Shown here: positions 43,269-55,073 of the stretch, in pieces
Position numbering within the stretch: the stretch's first letter is position 1
Layout: each line of letters begins with the position of its first letter
Notes under the pieces: generated by a model
What the model saw: the letters and a program-made list of their open reading frames with translations, nothing else
The model's database searches: none
Told to the model about the DNA's origin: nothing
Position numbers and translations under genes: made by a program
From: Dermacentor variabilis
Lineage: Eukaryota; Arthropoda; Arachnida; Ixodida; Ixodidae
Direction: 5' to 3'
NCBI RefSeq assembly: GCF_050947875.1
Contig: NC_134568.1
Coordinates: 206,360,217-206,424,216 of the forward strand
Length of the DNA stretch: 64,000 nucleotides

Positions 43269-44199
43269 CGTAGCGCACTATCGCGTCGATTGAAGCCAAG
43301 TTATTTGGAAACTTACAGTCGCCCGTTTATTTGTTCTCTTAAAGTGCAGGAAATAAGGCCCGGGAATGAGGGAATGCTTGGAAATCGGATGTTTTCGTGA
43401 TATGGTGTGGTATTGTTTAGGATTAGTCGGGTATTTTCAACGCCATGTATGTAAAAGCGAATGGCACTTGTTTGTAATGTCGTCCATTCACCACTTTCGC
43501 ATGTCTCGCCTCTATACGCATTATTCCTATAAGGTGTTAACAACAATACTACACATGCTTGTAATTAATTTTTTTTCAGCCGACGTCGTCAGGTCGAGCT
43601 TCGTAAGCGAACTACTGCTGCTAACCTGGTGCCACAACGTTGGATGAATGCACAAAAAAACCGGAGCGAGTATTTATATAGAGTAAAATAAACATTTCCT
43701 CATTTCACAAAGCGTCTTGCTTCTTCTTTACGAAATTGCATGTGAGACATGTGCGATGGAGGCTTGTAAAGATCGGTCGCAATCATTTTTACTTAATTAT
43801 AAAACGATTCCACACCAATACCGCTTGTGCCTGCGCAGTAGAGCGGAAAGAAATGCCGCGGCGATCCACGCAGCCAGCGTAACGCGTTCCAGTTAGAGTT
43901 CAAAACGCGGAGCGCCCAAAACCGAAACCGGAAGTGTCGTTCATGTATTATTAATGTCGGCGGTTTGGTGCACTTCAGTCAATTCGGTCGCTGGACTCTA
44001 TGGGAGCGTCCGCTCTCGTTGAATCCTTACTCTGTGGTGACATCATGATGGAGGTCTTGCGCAGGTTCTTGCTGTATGCCTGTCAACGCAAGCTTCATCG
44101 CGTTCACCTGCACCGGGTGAATGGCTTGCCAACTACAACAGTGATCTGATCTGTCGTCTATCTCGTCCTGGTGACCACTGCCCTATCACCGAGATCATC
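43269..44199. other. Unassigned DNA upstream of the LINE
   Basis: No gene recognised. The last part (44,050-44,200) may already be LINE 5' UTR, but I cannot place its edge. Confidence 0.4.
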
Positions 44200-44382
44200 G
44201 TATGCTCTCCGACACTAGTGATCTTCCCCGTGTACCATGTCACTGCACCGACGGCTATAAAGGCTTCGCATCATCGACGGTGGCCAGTGGGCCCGGCAGC
44301 AGCGCACCGATTGCCATGCTGAACCCGTTCTGCCTTCTTGCGCAGGTTAGTTCCTATTTGCTGACTAAATCCTATAGAAGTG

Positions 44383-45259
44383 ACAACTGCATCGTTTCTT
44401 TTGCTGCTGCCCTACCCACTGTCCACCGCAAGGCAGAAACTTGAATTACTGGAGATTTTATCTGAATGCTTTTCAATGTTTTGCTTATTGATACGTGCGG
44501 GAGATGTTGAGCTTAATCCAGGTCGAACCACCCGCTCCGATTCCCTTCTCGACATGGAAAGCTTTCCTGATGATGCGAAACAACAAATTCCGATTATGTT
44601 CCAGTTTCTAAAGGAAATCCGTGCATACTCGTTGCAATCATGTAAATCTCACGCAGAGATCGCCGCTGATGTTAAAGTAATAAAGAAAACGGGCAAGAAA
44701 GCATTGAGGCCAAACTTGCGGCTTTTCAGAATCGCTTGGACACTTTGGAGCAACAGGCTAAACAGGCTCAAGACATGTCACAAAAATGTCTTGCCTTACA
44801 GAAGAAGTCCAAGATTTATCCTCGCACAAATACTCATTTCAGTCACGATTTGATGAAATAGTAGACAGGTCACGTCGCGACAACCTAATTTTTTATGGCC
44901 TTCCCGATTCCAAAGAACATTGGAATGACACTGAAAAAAAGCTAACAGATGCAATAATTTCCGTACTTCCCTCATTTTCTGCCGTCTGCATCCAGCGTGC
45001 TCACCAGTTAGGTTTAATCTCTCCTGCCAAACCGCGTCCCATTATTGCTAAGTTTTCCAACTTTAAAATTAAAGAAGAGGTGTTATCACTGCGTGAGCAA
45101 TTCAAAACAAATGACATATCCATCAGTCAAGACTTGTCACCCGGAACACGTGTAGCTAGAAAGAAACAAATAGAATTTGCTCGTAGCCAACCACAATCAT
45201 CTTCGTCCCAGCTGCGCTACAACAAAATGTTTTTAAACAAAAAAATGCTTCATGTATAA
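44383..45259 (+). pseudogene. LINE ORF1 with degenerate 2A-like motif
   Basis: A plus-strand frame with a hydrophobic stretch (FSMFCLLI) leads into AGDVELNPG at about 44,497-44,523, which is the body of a 2A ribosome-skipping peptide. The essential final Pro is replaced by Arg (CGA, one base from CCA). After a frameshift near 44,690-44,790 follows the ORF1 core (44,786-45,259): coiled coil, then RRDNLIFYGLPDSKE and RPIIAKFSNFKIKEEVLS, the RRM-like nucleic-acid-binding domain of LINE ORF1 proteins. In intact relatives, the 2A would release ORF1p from a short leader. This copy is frameshifted, so it is dead. Confidence 0.7.
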
Positions 45260-48126
45260 TCCTGCCTCCGATAATGTTGAACAAATCGAGCTACGTGGAG
45301 GGCCTGCCATTGCTGCACCTAACTCCGGCACTTCAAGCTAGGAAAGCGCGAGGGGTGATGGGCACTCAAGCTGTTCTCGTGTGGCCATCCTCTTTACCAA
45401 TGCAAGAAGCGTATTAAACAAATATAACTCCTTATCATCCGCAAGAGACACATTTTCTGCTCATATCATCGCACTGACCGAGACGTGGCTTCATGATAAC
45501 GTTCAAAATGTGGAAACCTTCCCCGATACATTCCGTTTCCGTATTTTTCGTTGTGACAGAGATGCGCGCCGTGGTGGCGGTGTGCTCGCCGCTGTCTCTA
45601 AAGATTTTTCATCACCGCGCATTGACGTCAAGAGTAGCCTAGAAATCATCTGGGTGTCTTTAAGAATTGACCATCAAAATATAGTCATTGGCATTTGTTA
45701 CCGTCCTCACACATACACTAATTCTTTTGTCCCGGAACTTAATGACAGTAATAATGATATTGTCACACGTTTTCCTTTATCCCCCATATTTTTATTCGGT
45801 TACCTTAACTTTCCTAACATAATGTGGAACACAGAACCAGCTGTTAAGCCACCATTTTGCTCTCAACCTCGCGATTCTTTAGAACTGTGCTCTACGTTTT
45901 CATTATCGCAGTAACCACTCAAGCTACTAGAATCACGCCTGTCTCGGCCAACACCCTTGATCTAATTCTTACAACTAGACCTGACCTTGTTTCTAGTATT
46001 TATCTGCCAGGTGTAAGTGACCACTCACTACTCTACTTTCTTTTTATTTATGCGCAAGTTCCAAAAACCAGAAAAATACGCAAAACAATTTGTGGCTATG
46101 CTAGAGCTAATTTCGAGGCAATCAAAAATGAATTAGCTGATTTCACTAACACATTTCTGACTGACTTTGATGAAGGTTCTATCCAACATAACTGGGACAT
46201 GTTTTCAACTAAAGTAAACAAATTATTTGAAAAATTCATTCCTGTTCGTATTATCACGTCTAGTCCTCGAACGCCATGGTATAACACCCCATATCAAACG
46301 GCTTTCTAATAAAAAAAAAACGTCTGTATCGCTTGGCCAAATTATCATCCTCAAACTCGCGCTGGACGGCATATAAATCTGCATCTGATACTTACATTGC
46401 AGCATTAAAGGAAGCGAAAGATAACTTCATGTCGAATACCTCACCCCAACTTCTGAAATCTAATGTTCGAAAGTTTTTGCGTATCATTAACTCCTGCCTT
46501 GATAACTCCATTGCCTTGGTAGACACAGCTGGCAACCCCGTTCCACCTAACCAATATGCTACTGTTCTTAATGACACCTTCTCGAGAAATTTCTCCGTAG
46601 TTACAAATACTAATCTTCGAGACATTTTTTTTTCATTACACTTACCCATTCATGCCTCCCATTATCGTTGACACGGCTGGAATTACGAAACTCATCAATA
46701 ACTTAGAGCACCATTCCTCCCCTGGTTATGATTCTATTGACTGCAAATTTCTGAAAAATACTTGTGTCTACAGTTCCATCATACTAACAAAAATATTTCA
46801 GCAATCACTTGAAACATCAACTCTTCCAACCCAATTAAAAATTGGGAAGGTGATTCCAATCTTCAAATCGGGCAATAAAAGTTCACAATGTAATTATCGG
46901 CCCATTTCCATTACTAGCACATCCTGCAAACTCTTAAAACACATTATATACTCGAACCTTGTCGCCTTTCTTGAATCTAACTCCTTTTTCTCATCAGCTC
47001 AACATGGCTTTCGGAAATCATTACCGTGCGAAACGCAGCTCATATCATTTACTCATACACTACACCGCATTCTTGATCGTTCTTCGTTAGCTGACTGTAT
47101 TTACTTAGATTTTTCTAAAGCGTTCGACAAGGCCGCTCACATACTTCTTTTAAATAAACTTAGTTAACTTAATATTGATAGTAGTCTTTTTTGTGGATCA
47201 AAGATTTCCTTTCAAATCGTTCCCAATTTGTTGTAGCCAATGAACTTTCCTCTAACCAATGTCCTGTCCAATCTGGAGTCCCACAAGGATCCGTATTAGG
47301 CCCCCTTCTTTTTCTCATTTTCATTAACGACCTTCCTTTTTTAGTTTCTTCTAATATTCATCTTTTCGTTGACGACTGCGTAATTTTCGGTGAAATAGTT
47401 ACTGATAACGATGCTAACATTCTTCAGTCAGATCTAAATTCTATATCTAACTGGTGCAATACTTGGCTAATGGAATTAAATATTAACAAGTGCAAAGTGA
47501 TGCGTGTCTATCGTGCATCTAGTAGTCCTTTTCCATAGTACCTAAACAACTCTCCTTTAGCCGCGGTTTCATCCTAAAAATATTTAGGCGTTCATATCAC
47601 ATCTAATCCAAGTTGGTCTTTGCATATTGAGAAGATAATTAACAATGCTAATCGCATGTTAGGTTACTTACGCTGTAACTTTTCAGCAGCTCCTTCATCT
47701 TTAAAGCTCTTGTTATATAAAACACTCGTTCGACCTAAATTAGAATACGCCACTCCAGTCTGGGATCCAGGCACTAACAATTTGGTTGCGTCGCTAGAAA
47801 TTTGTGCAGAATCGCTCGCTTCATCTGTTCCTGTTATAACCGCACTGCCAGTATAACTTCTATGAACTCTGATATCTCTCTTACATCTCTAGCATCCCGC
47901 CGAAAAATTTTTGCTTGAACTTTTGTCATTGGCTTTACTATCACCCGACTCTCCGTGACGATTTCATTCTTCAGCCACATTATATATCTGACCGTGTTGA
48001 CCATCGCTTTATGGTTGGTATCGAGCCATGTCCCCCCCCCATACTAAAACCTTTCTTTACTCTTTTTTACCTCGAACTTCACAAGATTGGAATCTCCTTC
48101 CTTCCGACATTGTTTACATTAATGAT

Positions 48127-49953
48127 CATCATCATCATCAGCCTGGTTACGCCCACTGCAGGGCAAAGGCCTCTCCCACACTTCTCCAACAACCCCGGTC
48201 GTGTACTAATTGTGGCCATGCCGTGCCTGCAAACTTCTTAATCTCATCCGCCCACCTAACTTTCTGCCGCCCCCTGCTACGCTTCCCTTCCCTTGCGATC
48301 CAGTCCGTAACCCTTAATGGCCATCGGTTATCTTCCCTCCTCATTACATGTCCTGCCCATGCCAATTCTTTTTCTTGATTTCAACTAAGATGTCATTAAC
48401 TCGCGTTTGTTCCCTCACCCAATCTGCTCTTTTCTTATCCCTTAACGTTACACCTATCATTCTTCTTTCCATAGCTCGTTGCGTCGTCCTCAATTTGAGT
48501 AGAACCCTTTTCGTAAGCCTCCAGGTTTCTGCCCCGTAGGTGAGTACTGGTAAGCCACAGCTGTTATATACTTTTCTCTTGAGGGATAATGGAAACCTGC
48601 TGTTCATGATCTGAGAATGCCTGCCAAACGCACCCCAGCCCATTCTTATTCTTCTGATTATTTCCGTCTCATGATCCGGATCCGCCCTCACTACCTGCCC
48701 TAAGTAGATGTATTCCCTTACGACTTCCAGTGCCTCGCTGCCTATTGTAAATTTCTGTTCTCTTTCGAGACTGTTAAGCATTACTTTAGTTTTCTGCAGA
48801 TTAATTTTTAGACCCACTCTTCTGCTTTGCCTCTCCAGCTCAGTGAGCATGCATTGCAATTGGTCCCCTGAGTTACTAAGCAAGGCAATATCATCAGCGA
48901 ATCGCAAGTTACTGAGGTATTCTCCATTAACTTTTATCCCCAATTCTTCCCAATCCAGGTCTCTGAATACCTCCTGTAAACACGCTGTGAATAGCATCGG
49001 AGATATTGTATCTCCCTGCCTGACGCCTTTCTTTATTGGGATTTTGTTGCTTGCTTTATGGAGGACTACGGTGGCTGTGGAGCCGCTATATATAATATTT
49101 CGGTATTTTTACATACGGCTCGTCTACACCCTGATTCCGTAATGCCTCCATGACTGCTGAGGTTTCGACAGAATCAAACGCTTTCTCGTAATCAATGAAA
49201 GCTATATATAAGGGTTGGTTATATTCCGCACATTTCTCTATCACCTGATTGATAGTGTGAATATGATCTATTGTTGAGTAGCCTTTACGGAGTCCTGCCT
49301 GGTCCTTTGCTTGACAGAAGTCTAGGATGTTCTTGATTCTATTTGCGATTACCTTAGTAAATAGTTTGTAGGCAACGGACAGTAAGCTGATCGGTCTATA
49401 ATTTTTCAAGTCTTTGGCGTCCCCTTTCTCATGGATTAGGATTATGTTAGCGTTCTTCCAATATTCCGGTACGCTCGAGGTCATGAGGCATTGCGTATAC
49501 AGGGTGGCCAGTTTCTCTAGAATAATCTGTCCACCCATCCTTCAACAAATCTGCTGTTACCTGATCCTCCCCAGCTGCCTTCCCCTTTTGCATATCTCTC
49601 AAGGCTTTCTTTACTTCTTCCGGCGTTACCTTTGGGATTTCGAATTCCTCTAGACTATTTTTCTCTTCCATTATCGTCGTGTGTGCCAGTGTATAAATCT
49701 GTTGTGTTTATATAGGAGGTTGTGGCCAAGTACTGCACCAGGGTGGCCAATCCTGCTCTGCTGAGGGAGTGCGTTACCGGTTCTGGTCACCGGGATCAGG
49801 CCACACTCCAGGCCTGTTTGTGCAAGTTTATCAACACGCGGATTTTTTTTTTAATCCGGTGGAAAATTGCCGGCACCGGGATTCGAACCACGGACTTCTT
49901 GCATGCGAGGCGGGTGTTCTACCTCTACGCCACCGCTGCATCACCGCTGCATC
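48127..49953 (-). mobile_element. RTE/BovB-type LINE insertion, 5' truncated, with tRNA-SINE head
   Basis: Flanked by 11-bp duplications ACATTAATGAT (48,116-48,126 and 49,954-49,964). Removing it restores the host LINE frame. On the minus strand: tRNA-like head (49,865-49,953), a 180-bp body, an RT starting MEEKNSLEEFEIPKVT (49,671), YRPISLLSVAYKLFTKV, YEKAFDSVE, catalytic FADD (48,890-48,901), KRADWVREQTRV, then the 3' UTR and an ATG/ATC trinucleotide tail. The apurinic endonuclease domain is absent. Frameshifts near 49,090 and 49,540 inactivate it. The 3' tail of ATG/ATC repeats followed by AGCCTGGTTACGCCCACTGC is typical of tick RTE copies. Confidence 0.9.
49855..49953 (-). repeat. tRNA-like SINE head at the 5' end of the RTE insertion
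   Basis: On the minus strand: GCGGTGGCGTAGAGGTAGAA (A-box), CTCGCATGCAAG (anticodon-arm region) and GTGGTTCGAATCCCGGTGCC (B-box). The first 11-12 bases (GATGCAGCGGT) are duplicated. It is followed by a SINE-like body that joins RTE coding sequence at about 49,680. Confidence 0.75.
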
Positions 49954-50311
49954 ACATTAATGATAACACTCTATATAAATCTGCCTTAACTAACATTGTA
50001 TAATTAGGAGTTAACATACCTTACCCTGATTCTCTACCCACTCCCCTCTGTAATCCTTCAGCCCCGAGGGTAAATAAATAAATAAATAAATAAAGGCTAG
50101 CGTCTTTAGTAGAAGTAGCGATTGAGTGCTCGACAGCGTCATCGTGTGCGGGGAACTGTGATAAGGCGTGAGTAGTATGCGGGCAACATTTTATAGTGTG
50201 TCGTTTAATTACAAGCAACTAAAATTTCTAATGAAACTGTCCGAAAGAAACAGTTACGCTGAAAATTGGGCCGTGATTCCGCAAAGGTGGCACAACTCTG
50301 CTGTCTTTTTC

Positions 50312-50420
50312 CCTTATGAATGCGAAGTTAGAAGAGCGTGGGTTAAGTACAGCCTCGGATGAATATTTCTTAAACAAAAGCAAGAAGAATGGGACGAGTT
50401 GATGCGGTAAACATAAGCAT
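50312..50420. repeat. Unnamed dispersed repeat, copy 2
   Basis: Partner of 41,725-41,840 (shared AAGTACAGCC and TGAATATTTC blocks). Confidence 0.6.
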
Positions 50421-50502
50421 CAAATTCAGACTTAAGTGATTCCTACGTTAGAGTCGGTTTCAACTACGTGCGAAATGGACGTGAGTTAAACTGCTCTCAA
50501 CA

Positions 50503-50745
50503 TTATGGCTTCTCTTCAGAGGGCAGCGTTAACGGCCCGCTCACGAAGTAACTGTCTAATTATTTAGATTTATCAGTAATTAAAATATCACCCTGACGTA
50601 CTGAGGTCTAGGTGAGCTATGTAGTTTGTTTTATGCTCCCCGGTGGACATTACGTGCGCCAACAATTCCGCCCATCAAGCACCTAATTAACTAAAACTTA
50701 CTAATTAGACTTGCAACAACAATTTTGGGGGCATGTTGTGTTCAG
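50503..50745. repeat. ~240-bp direct repeat, left copy
   Basis: About 90% similar to 54,178-54,417 in the same orientation, with long identical blocks such as CTCACGAAGTAACTGTCTAA and TTTTATGCTCCCCGGTGGAC. The two copies bracket a degraded LINE. No coding sense; AT-rich. It could be a MITE-like or SINE-like family. Confidence 0.85.
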
Positions 50746-51049
50746 ATGCAGATGGTTTATTTTTCTTGAATTTTTTCCAAGAAAGGTACAGAAGCTAAAG
50801 GTGTGGCAATACCTGACAGAGGCCTCCGTACCGGTTACACATAAATATACTACATACATAGTAAAAAGTTCGCAGCATGTGGCCATTCTCTCTTATACAA
50901 AAAAAAAGTAGTACATTCCCGATTCACTCTTAGAAATTTGTACGCTACCTAATACATCTACGAGAGCTTCGTATGCACAGTGTTAGAATCAATTTAACAG
51001 TATGTGTTGCGAACAATACAAAGAAGATACATAAAATAGAAGAAAATAA

Positions 51050-54000
51050 TTTTTAATTGGATAATGTAAACGTGGACGCATTGGTTAATACATTTTCAGC
51101 CGTTTCTTAAAGGTTTCGACTAACTTCGATGTCCAAATCTCTTTCGAGTTTATTAAGAAGCGACGTTATTTGTTATATCATGGATTGGGGGGGGGGGGCG
51201 GTTCCATAGTTAATCCGTGTTATTGGCATGTGTCGATTTTGTTCTCTTAAGTAGTAAGACAATTTATCAATGCTGCTATTTATGTATAATTTTTCATGAT
51301 CTTCAAATTGTAGTGCCTTGTAATACAATATTTGGTCAGCTCTTAACATATCATGCCTTAAAAATAAAGGTGGTGTTCTGAGATTCCATGGGTTCTCTTT
51401 ATAGCGTTCATAGCAGCGAAGTACTCGTTTTTGCTATAGCAAAAATTTCTCGCAATTACCATGTGTTGTTGTTCCCCATACCAAGTTTCCATATCATAAT
51501 TTGCAGTAAAACATTTGCGTAATACATAGATTTCATTAGCTACACAGGGATGAATGTGGCCACTTTGTATGTACACTCTACACACTTTGTGAGCTCTACA
51601 GCTAAACTATTGAGATGAGCATTCCAAGATAGGTGCTCTTCAATTATTATACGAAGGCATTTTTGTGAATTGACTCTAATAATAGGCTCCGCTTCAAATG
51701 TAATTTTAAAGTCGTTGTTTATCATTTTATGAGCTGCACGAAATATGGTGCATGTGTTTTCTTTTATTTAAATGCATTCGATTAACCCTTAGCCGGCATG
51801 AAAGAGCCGACAGATAATGGTTTACATTTCTTTCTAGTGTTTGTAGCTGTTTTGATGGGAATAACACGTTTGTGTCGTCTGCATGCATTATTATTTCAGG
51901 GGAATGAGGAATATTTACTAGATCAGTTACATAAATCAAAATCAATGTGGCCCTAGAATCGATCACTGTGGGACATCTTTTGTTAACATTTCTTTGGAAG
52001 AAAACATATTATTTACCTTAACTACTTGAAAACGTTATTTTAAGCAATTCTCTACTAGTTTTAATGCCCTCCCCCTTATACCATACCTTGACAATTTATT
52101 AAGCAATATTTCGTGATGAATGCAGTCAAAAGCCTTTTTAAAGTCTAAGAACAAACCAAGCATTTATTTTCTGTTTTCAATATTTGTTATTATTTTATCT
52201 TTAATGAACGTCAAAGCTTTCTCTGTTGATTTATTCCTATGAAAGCCATACTGACTCTTGGTTAATATGTTGTGCTTATTCATGAATGATATTAGTCTAC
52301 TGTGTATGGTGCTTTCGAAAACCTTGGATATAGTGGGTAGAGCTGAAACCGGTCGATAATTTGTGAGCATATCCCTTCTACCGCTTTTATAGATGGGTGT
52401 CACTCTTGCTATCTTAAAAACTTGTGGAAAGATACCCGTGCTCAGAGTAAGGTTAATAATGTGGAGAAGACTATTACATATTAATGCTGATATACACTTA
52501 ATTTCTAAAGGACCTATGTCATCGATACTAGCTGCCACGTTGTTCTTTAATTTCTCAATAGTCTGAGCGATTTCTGCGGGGTCAGTAGGTTGTAAGAAAA
52601 AAGATTTTATCGGAACGATATGCACCACAGTAATGATACACGTTTCTTCATTGTCAACGGGATATGCGCGCCCGAGCTGATAAAGAAGTCGTTCACACCC
52701 TCCGCCAAAGCCTAACCGCTTAAAATTGACCCATCTGAAGCAACTATGGTGAATTCATAACATTTTTGTTTGCCGTTGCCAGCCAGGGTGTCAACAAACT
52801 CCCAGACCTTGTTACGATTATTATGATCTGTTACGATTACAATGTTCGATTACGATTAGTATTTTCTTTATCAAATTTTTTTGAAATATTCGCTTTTTGC
52901 TCAGTTCAGATCAGAATTCAGAGTGTTTCTGTAGTTTTTATGTTTGACAAATAAGTCTGGATTTCGTGACAGAACGCACGTATGATACAACGAGTTCTTT
53001 TTCTTTAATTCGCTTACGAAGTGTAGAATTCATCGAGTACTCCGGTACTTTTTTGGCCTTGCGGTTATGTATCTGCTGTAATGGGAAAGCTTTGTCATAT
53101 TTTTCCTTTAATAACTAGAAAAATAGCTCATACGCTTTATCTGCATTATTTTTGTTATAAACATTTTCCAACCAATTTCATTTACAATTTCAAAGAATGT
53201 TTTTCTAGCGGCGTCATCCACACGTCATTTAAAGCGTATTTGTTTGTTGAGTGGACCGGTATCCGAACAGGTGGCGCAAAATATTGGTAAATGGTCGCTT
53301 ATATCGTGTATGAAAATCGCACTTTTTAAGCCCTTTTCGTTTTGATTTGAGATGCAGATGTCGGGTTGTGTAGCGGTAGTTGTAGTTATTCTAGCGGGTA
53401 AGCTGATGTGATTTGTGCAACCCTAAGCAGACAATAACATCCCCATTTCTCTGGCACATGAATCACCAGAGTTCATGTCTATTTCGATGTCACCCATAAT
53501 TAAAAGCGTATAGCTCGGCGAGGAACTGGAGAGTAGATTCTCCAAGAAACATATAAAATTAGATTTTCTTCGCATAGGCGATCTATATGTGACTACAGCA
53601 ATCGTTTCTTTTTTCAATTTGGAGTGCTAGGCATTCAACATCATCATTAATAACACAGTCATCTTGTACTACCTCGTGAGAAAATGCTTGTTTGAAATAA
53701 ATTGCAACTCAGCCTCCTTGCTTATTAACACTTTATAAATCTTTTGAATAAATCTTTTGAATTATATCCTGATAGGTGAGGCAGTTCATCATTTTTGGTG
53801 ATCCATGTCTCAGCGAACAGCAACACATCAAAGATAACGGATAATGTCTCAAGAAAATTAGTTATGTCATCTACCTTGCTTCTTATGCTTCTTATGTTCA
53901 TGTGTAATGCAGCAAACGCGTTATCAGCAGTAGGAAATTTTGAATTGAAGTCAGTGGTGGTAAAGTAATCGGTACTGTTATTTGAAACGTGATCCATTCT

Positions 54001-54055
54001 GAATAAAGCTCTATCTCTCAAGATTCTACTGTGATATGGTTAAGATCTTTCATAT
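51050..54055 (-). pseudogene. CR1-like LINE, degraded, endonuclease to C-terminus
   Basis: Minus strand, in order: endonuclease N-terminus (53,725-54,021: ALHMNIRSIRSKVDD and LLFAETWI), endonuclease middle (53,423-53,617: LIMGDIEIDMNSGDS), RT fingers and palm (52,164-52,628: YKSGRRDMLTNYRPVSALP, SQYGFHRNKST), RT motif C as HADD rather than YADD (51,727-51,966), thumb (51,540-51,725: KCLRIIIEEHLSWN), and C-terminus (51,130-51,400: PPLFLRHDMLRADQILYY). Many stops and frame changes. The catalytic Tyr-to-His change and gaps show long inactivity. A 12-G run at 51,187-51,198 lies in its end. ORF1 is absent. Confidence 0.8.
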
Positions 54056-54177
54056 GTAATGCGGACTAGAGGCGACTCCTCATATCTGCTTGCCAACACT
54101 TGTCCACTGGAAGTTCAAACATACTTCCACCTAGCCTCCTTCTTTCTTTATATCGTGGCTGAGAGCGTTGGTTACAT

Positions 54178-54417
54178 ATGGCTTCTCTTTCGAGTAGGCA
54201 GCGCTTACGGTCGGCTCACGAAGTAACTGTCTAATTATTTAGATTTATCAGTAATTAAAATATCACCCTGATGTACCGAGGTCTATCGGAGCTATGCAGC
54301 TTGTTTTATGCTCCCCGGTGGACATTATGTGCACGAACAATTCCGCCCATCGAGCACCTAATTAACTAAAACTTACTAATTAGACTTGCAACAAATATTT
54401 TGGGGGCATGTTGTAAT
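54178..54417. repeat. ~240-bp direct repeat, right copy
   Basis: Partner of 50,503-50,745. It begins ATGGCTTCTCTT and ends ATTTTGGGGGCATGTTGT in both copies. Confidence 0.85.
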
Positions 54418-54628
54418 GAAATATTGAAGCTATCGAGAGCACAAATTCTACCGATTCGCTAACAATTTCGGGCCTTGCACCCTTTTCGAAAACTGCGCCC
54501 TTAAAATATGAGGCATATTGGAATGCTGTTTTGTTTAATATTTATTGTGAGTGCATTTTTCGACAGTCTCGAGAAGTGTCAACTACTATAGCGGCTATGC
54601 CATACCTAAAGTTCTGGCAGTGCCAAAC

Positions 54629-54660
<32 letters not shown>

Positions 54661-54661
<1 letters not shown>

Positions 54662-54916
54662 GTCATATCATGAGAAGCCAACAAACGCTGACACCAAGGA
54701 CAACATAGGGGAAATTACTTGTGCTTAATAAATGGAAGGAAGAAACGATAAATTAATGGAAATTAAAGTGGATGAAAAAACAACTTGCCACAGGTGGGAA
54801 CCGAACCCACAGCCTTCGAATTTCGCATTAATTTATCGTTTCTTCATTCCATTTATTAAGCACAAGTAATTTCCCCTATGTTGTCCTTGGTGTTAGCTTC
54901 TCATGATAATATGACT
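54661..54916. repeat. S2 SINE fold-back (inverted duplicated tail)
   Basis: Plus-strand 54,661-54,756 is the S2 tail (GAGAAGCCAACAAACGCTGA ... ACGATAAATTAAT). 54,829-54,916 is the same tail inverted, with a partial tRNA head between them (AACCGAACCCAC is the B-box complement). Arms of about 88-95 bp differ at a few positions. It could form by template switching during reverse transcription or by nested inverted insertion. Confidence 0.8.
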
Positions 54917-54958
54917 AATAAAAATCTCGGGCCCCTCGGTTAACCCCCTTTCTTCTCG

Positions 54959-55073
<115 letters not shown>

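Larger units (their letters stand above)
45381..50003 (+). pseudogene. LINE ORF2: AP endonuclease and reverse transcriptase (split)
   Basis: Endonuclease: ILFTNARSVLNK and LTETWLH (45,381-45,914), then in another frame LDLILTTRP and GVSDHSLLYF (45,950-46,309). RT: FKSGNKSSQCNYRPIS, HGFRKSLPCETQ, YLDFSKAFD (46,652-47,167), then after a stop GVPQGSVLGPLLFLIFINDL and the catalytic FVDD (47,365-47,376). Post-RT: LEYATPVWDPGTN (47,740). The C-terminus LPSDIVYIND is cut at 48,126 by the RTE and resumes as NTLYKSALTNIV with the stop at 50,001-50,003. Several stops and frameshifts make it non-functional. It belongs to the CR1/L2 side of the Jockey group by motif pattern; a tree would be needed for the clade. 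Confidence 0.85.
44200..50094 (+). mobile_element. CR1-like LINE, plus strand, interrupted by an RTE insertion
   Basis: A two-ORF non-LTR element: 5' region with a 2A-like motif, ORF1, ORF2 (AP endonuclease, RT), and a 3' end made of a short UTR plus (TAAA)n at 50,071-50,094. The coding sequence is largely intact but has several frameshifts and stops. The host element resumes after the 1.8-kb RTE insertion and terminates normally. It covers about 4 kb without the insertion. Confidence 0.85.

Noticed and set aside
44497..44526. Viral origin for the 2A-like motif
   Set aside because: It is in frame with LINE ORF1 and 2A motifs are known in LINEs; no viral genes accompany it.
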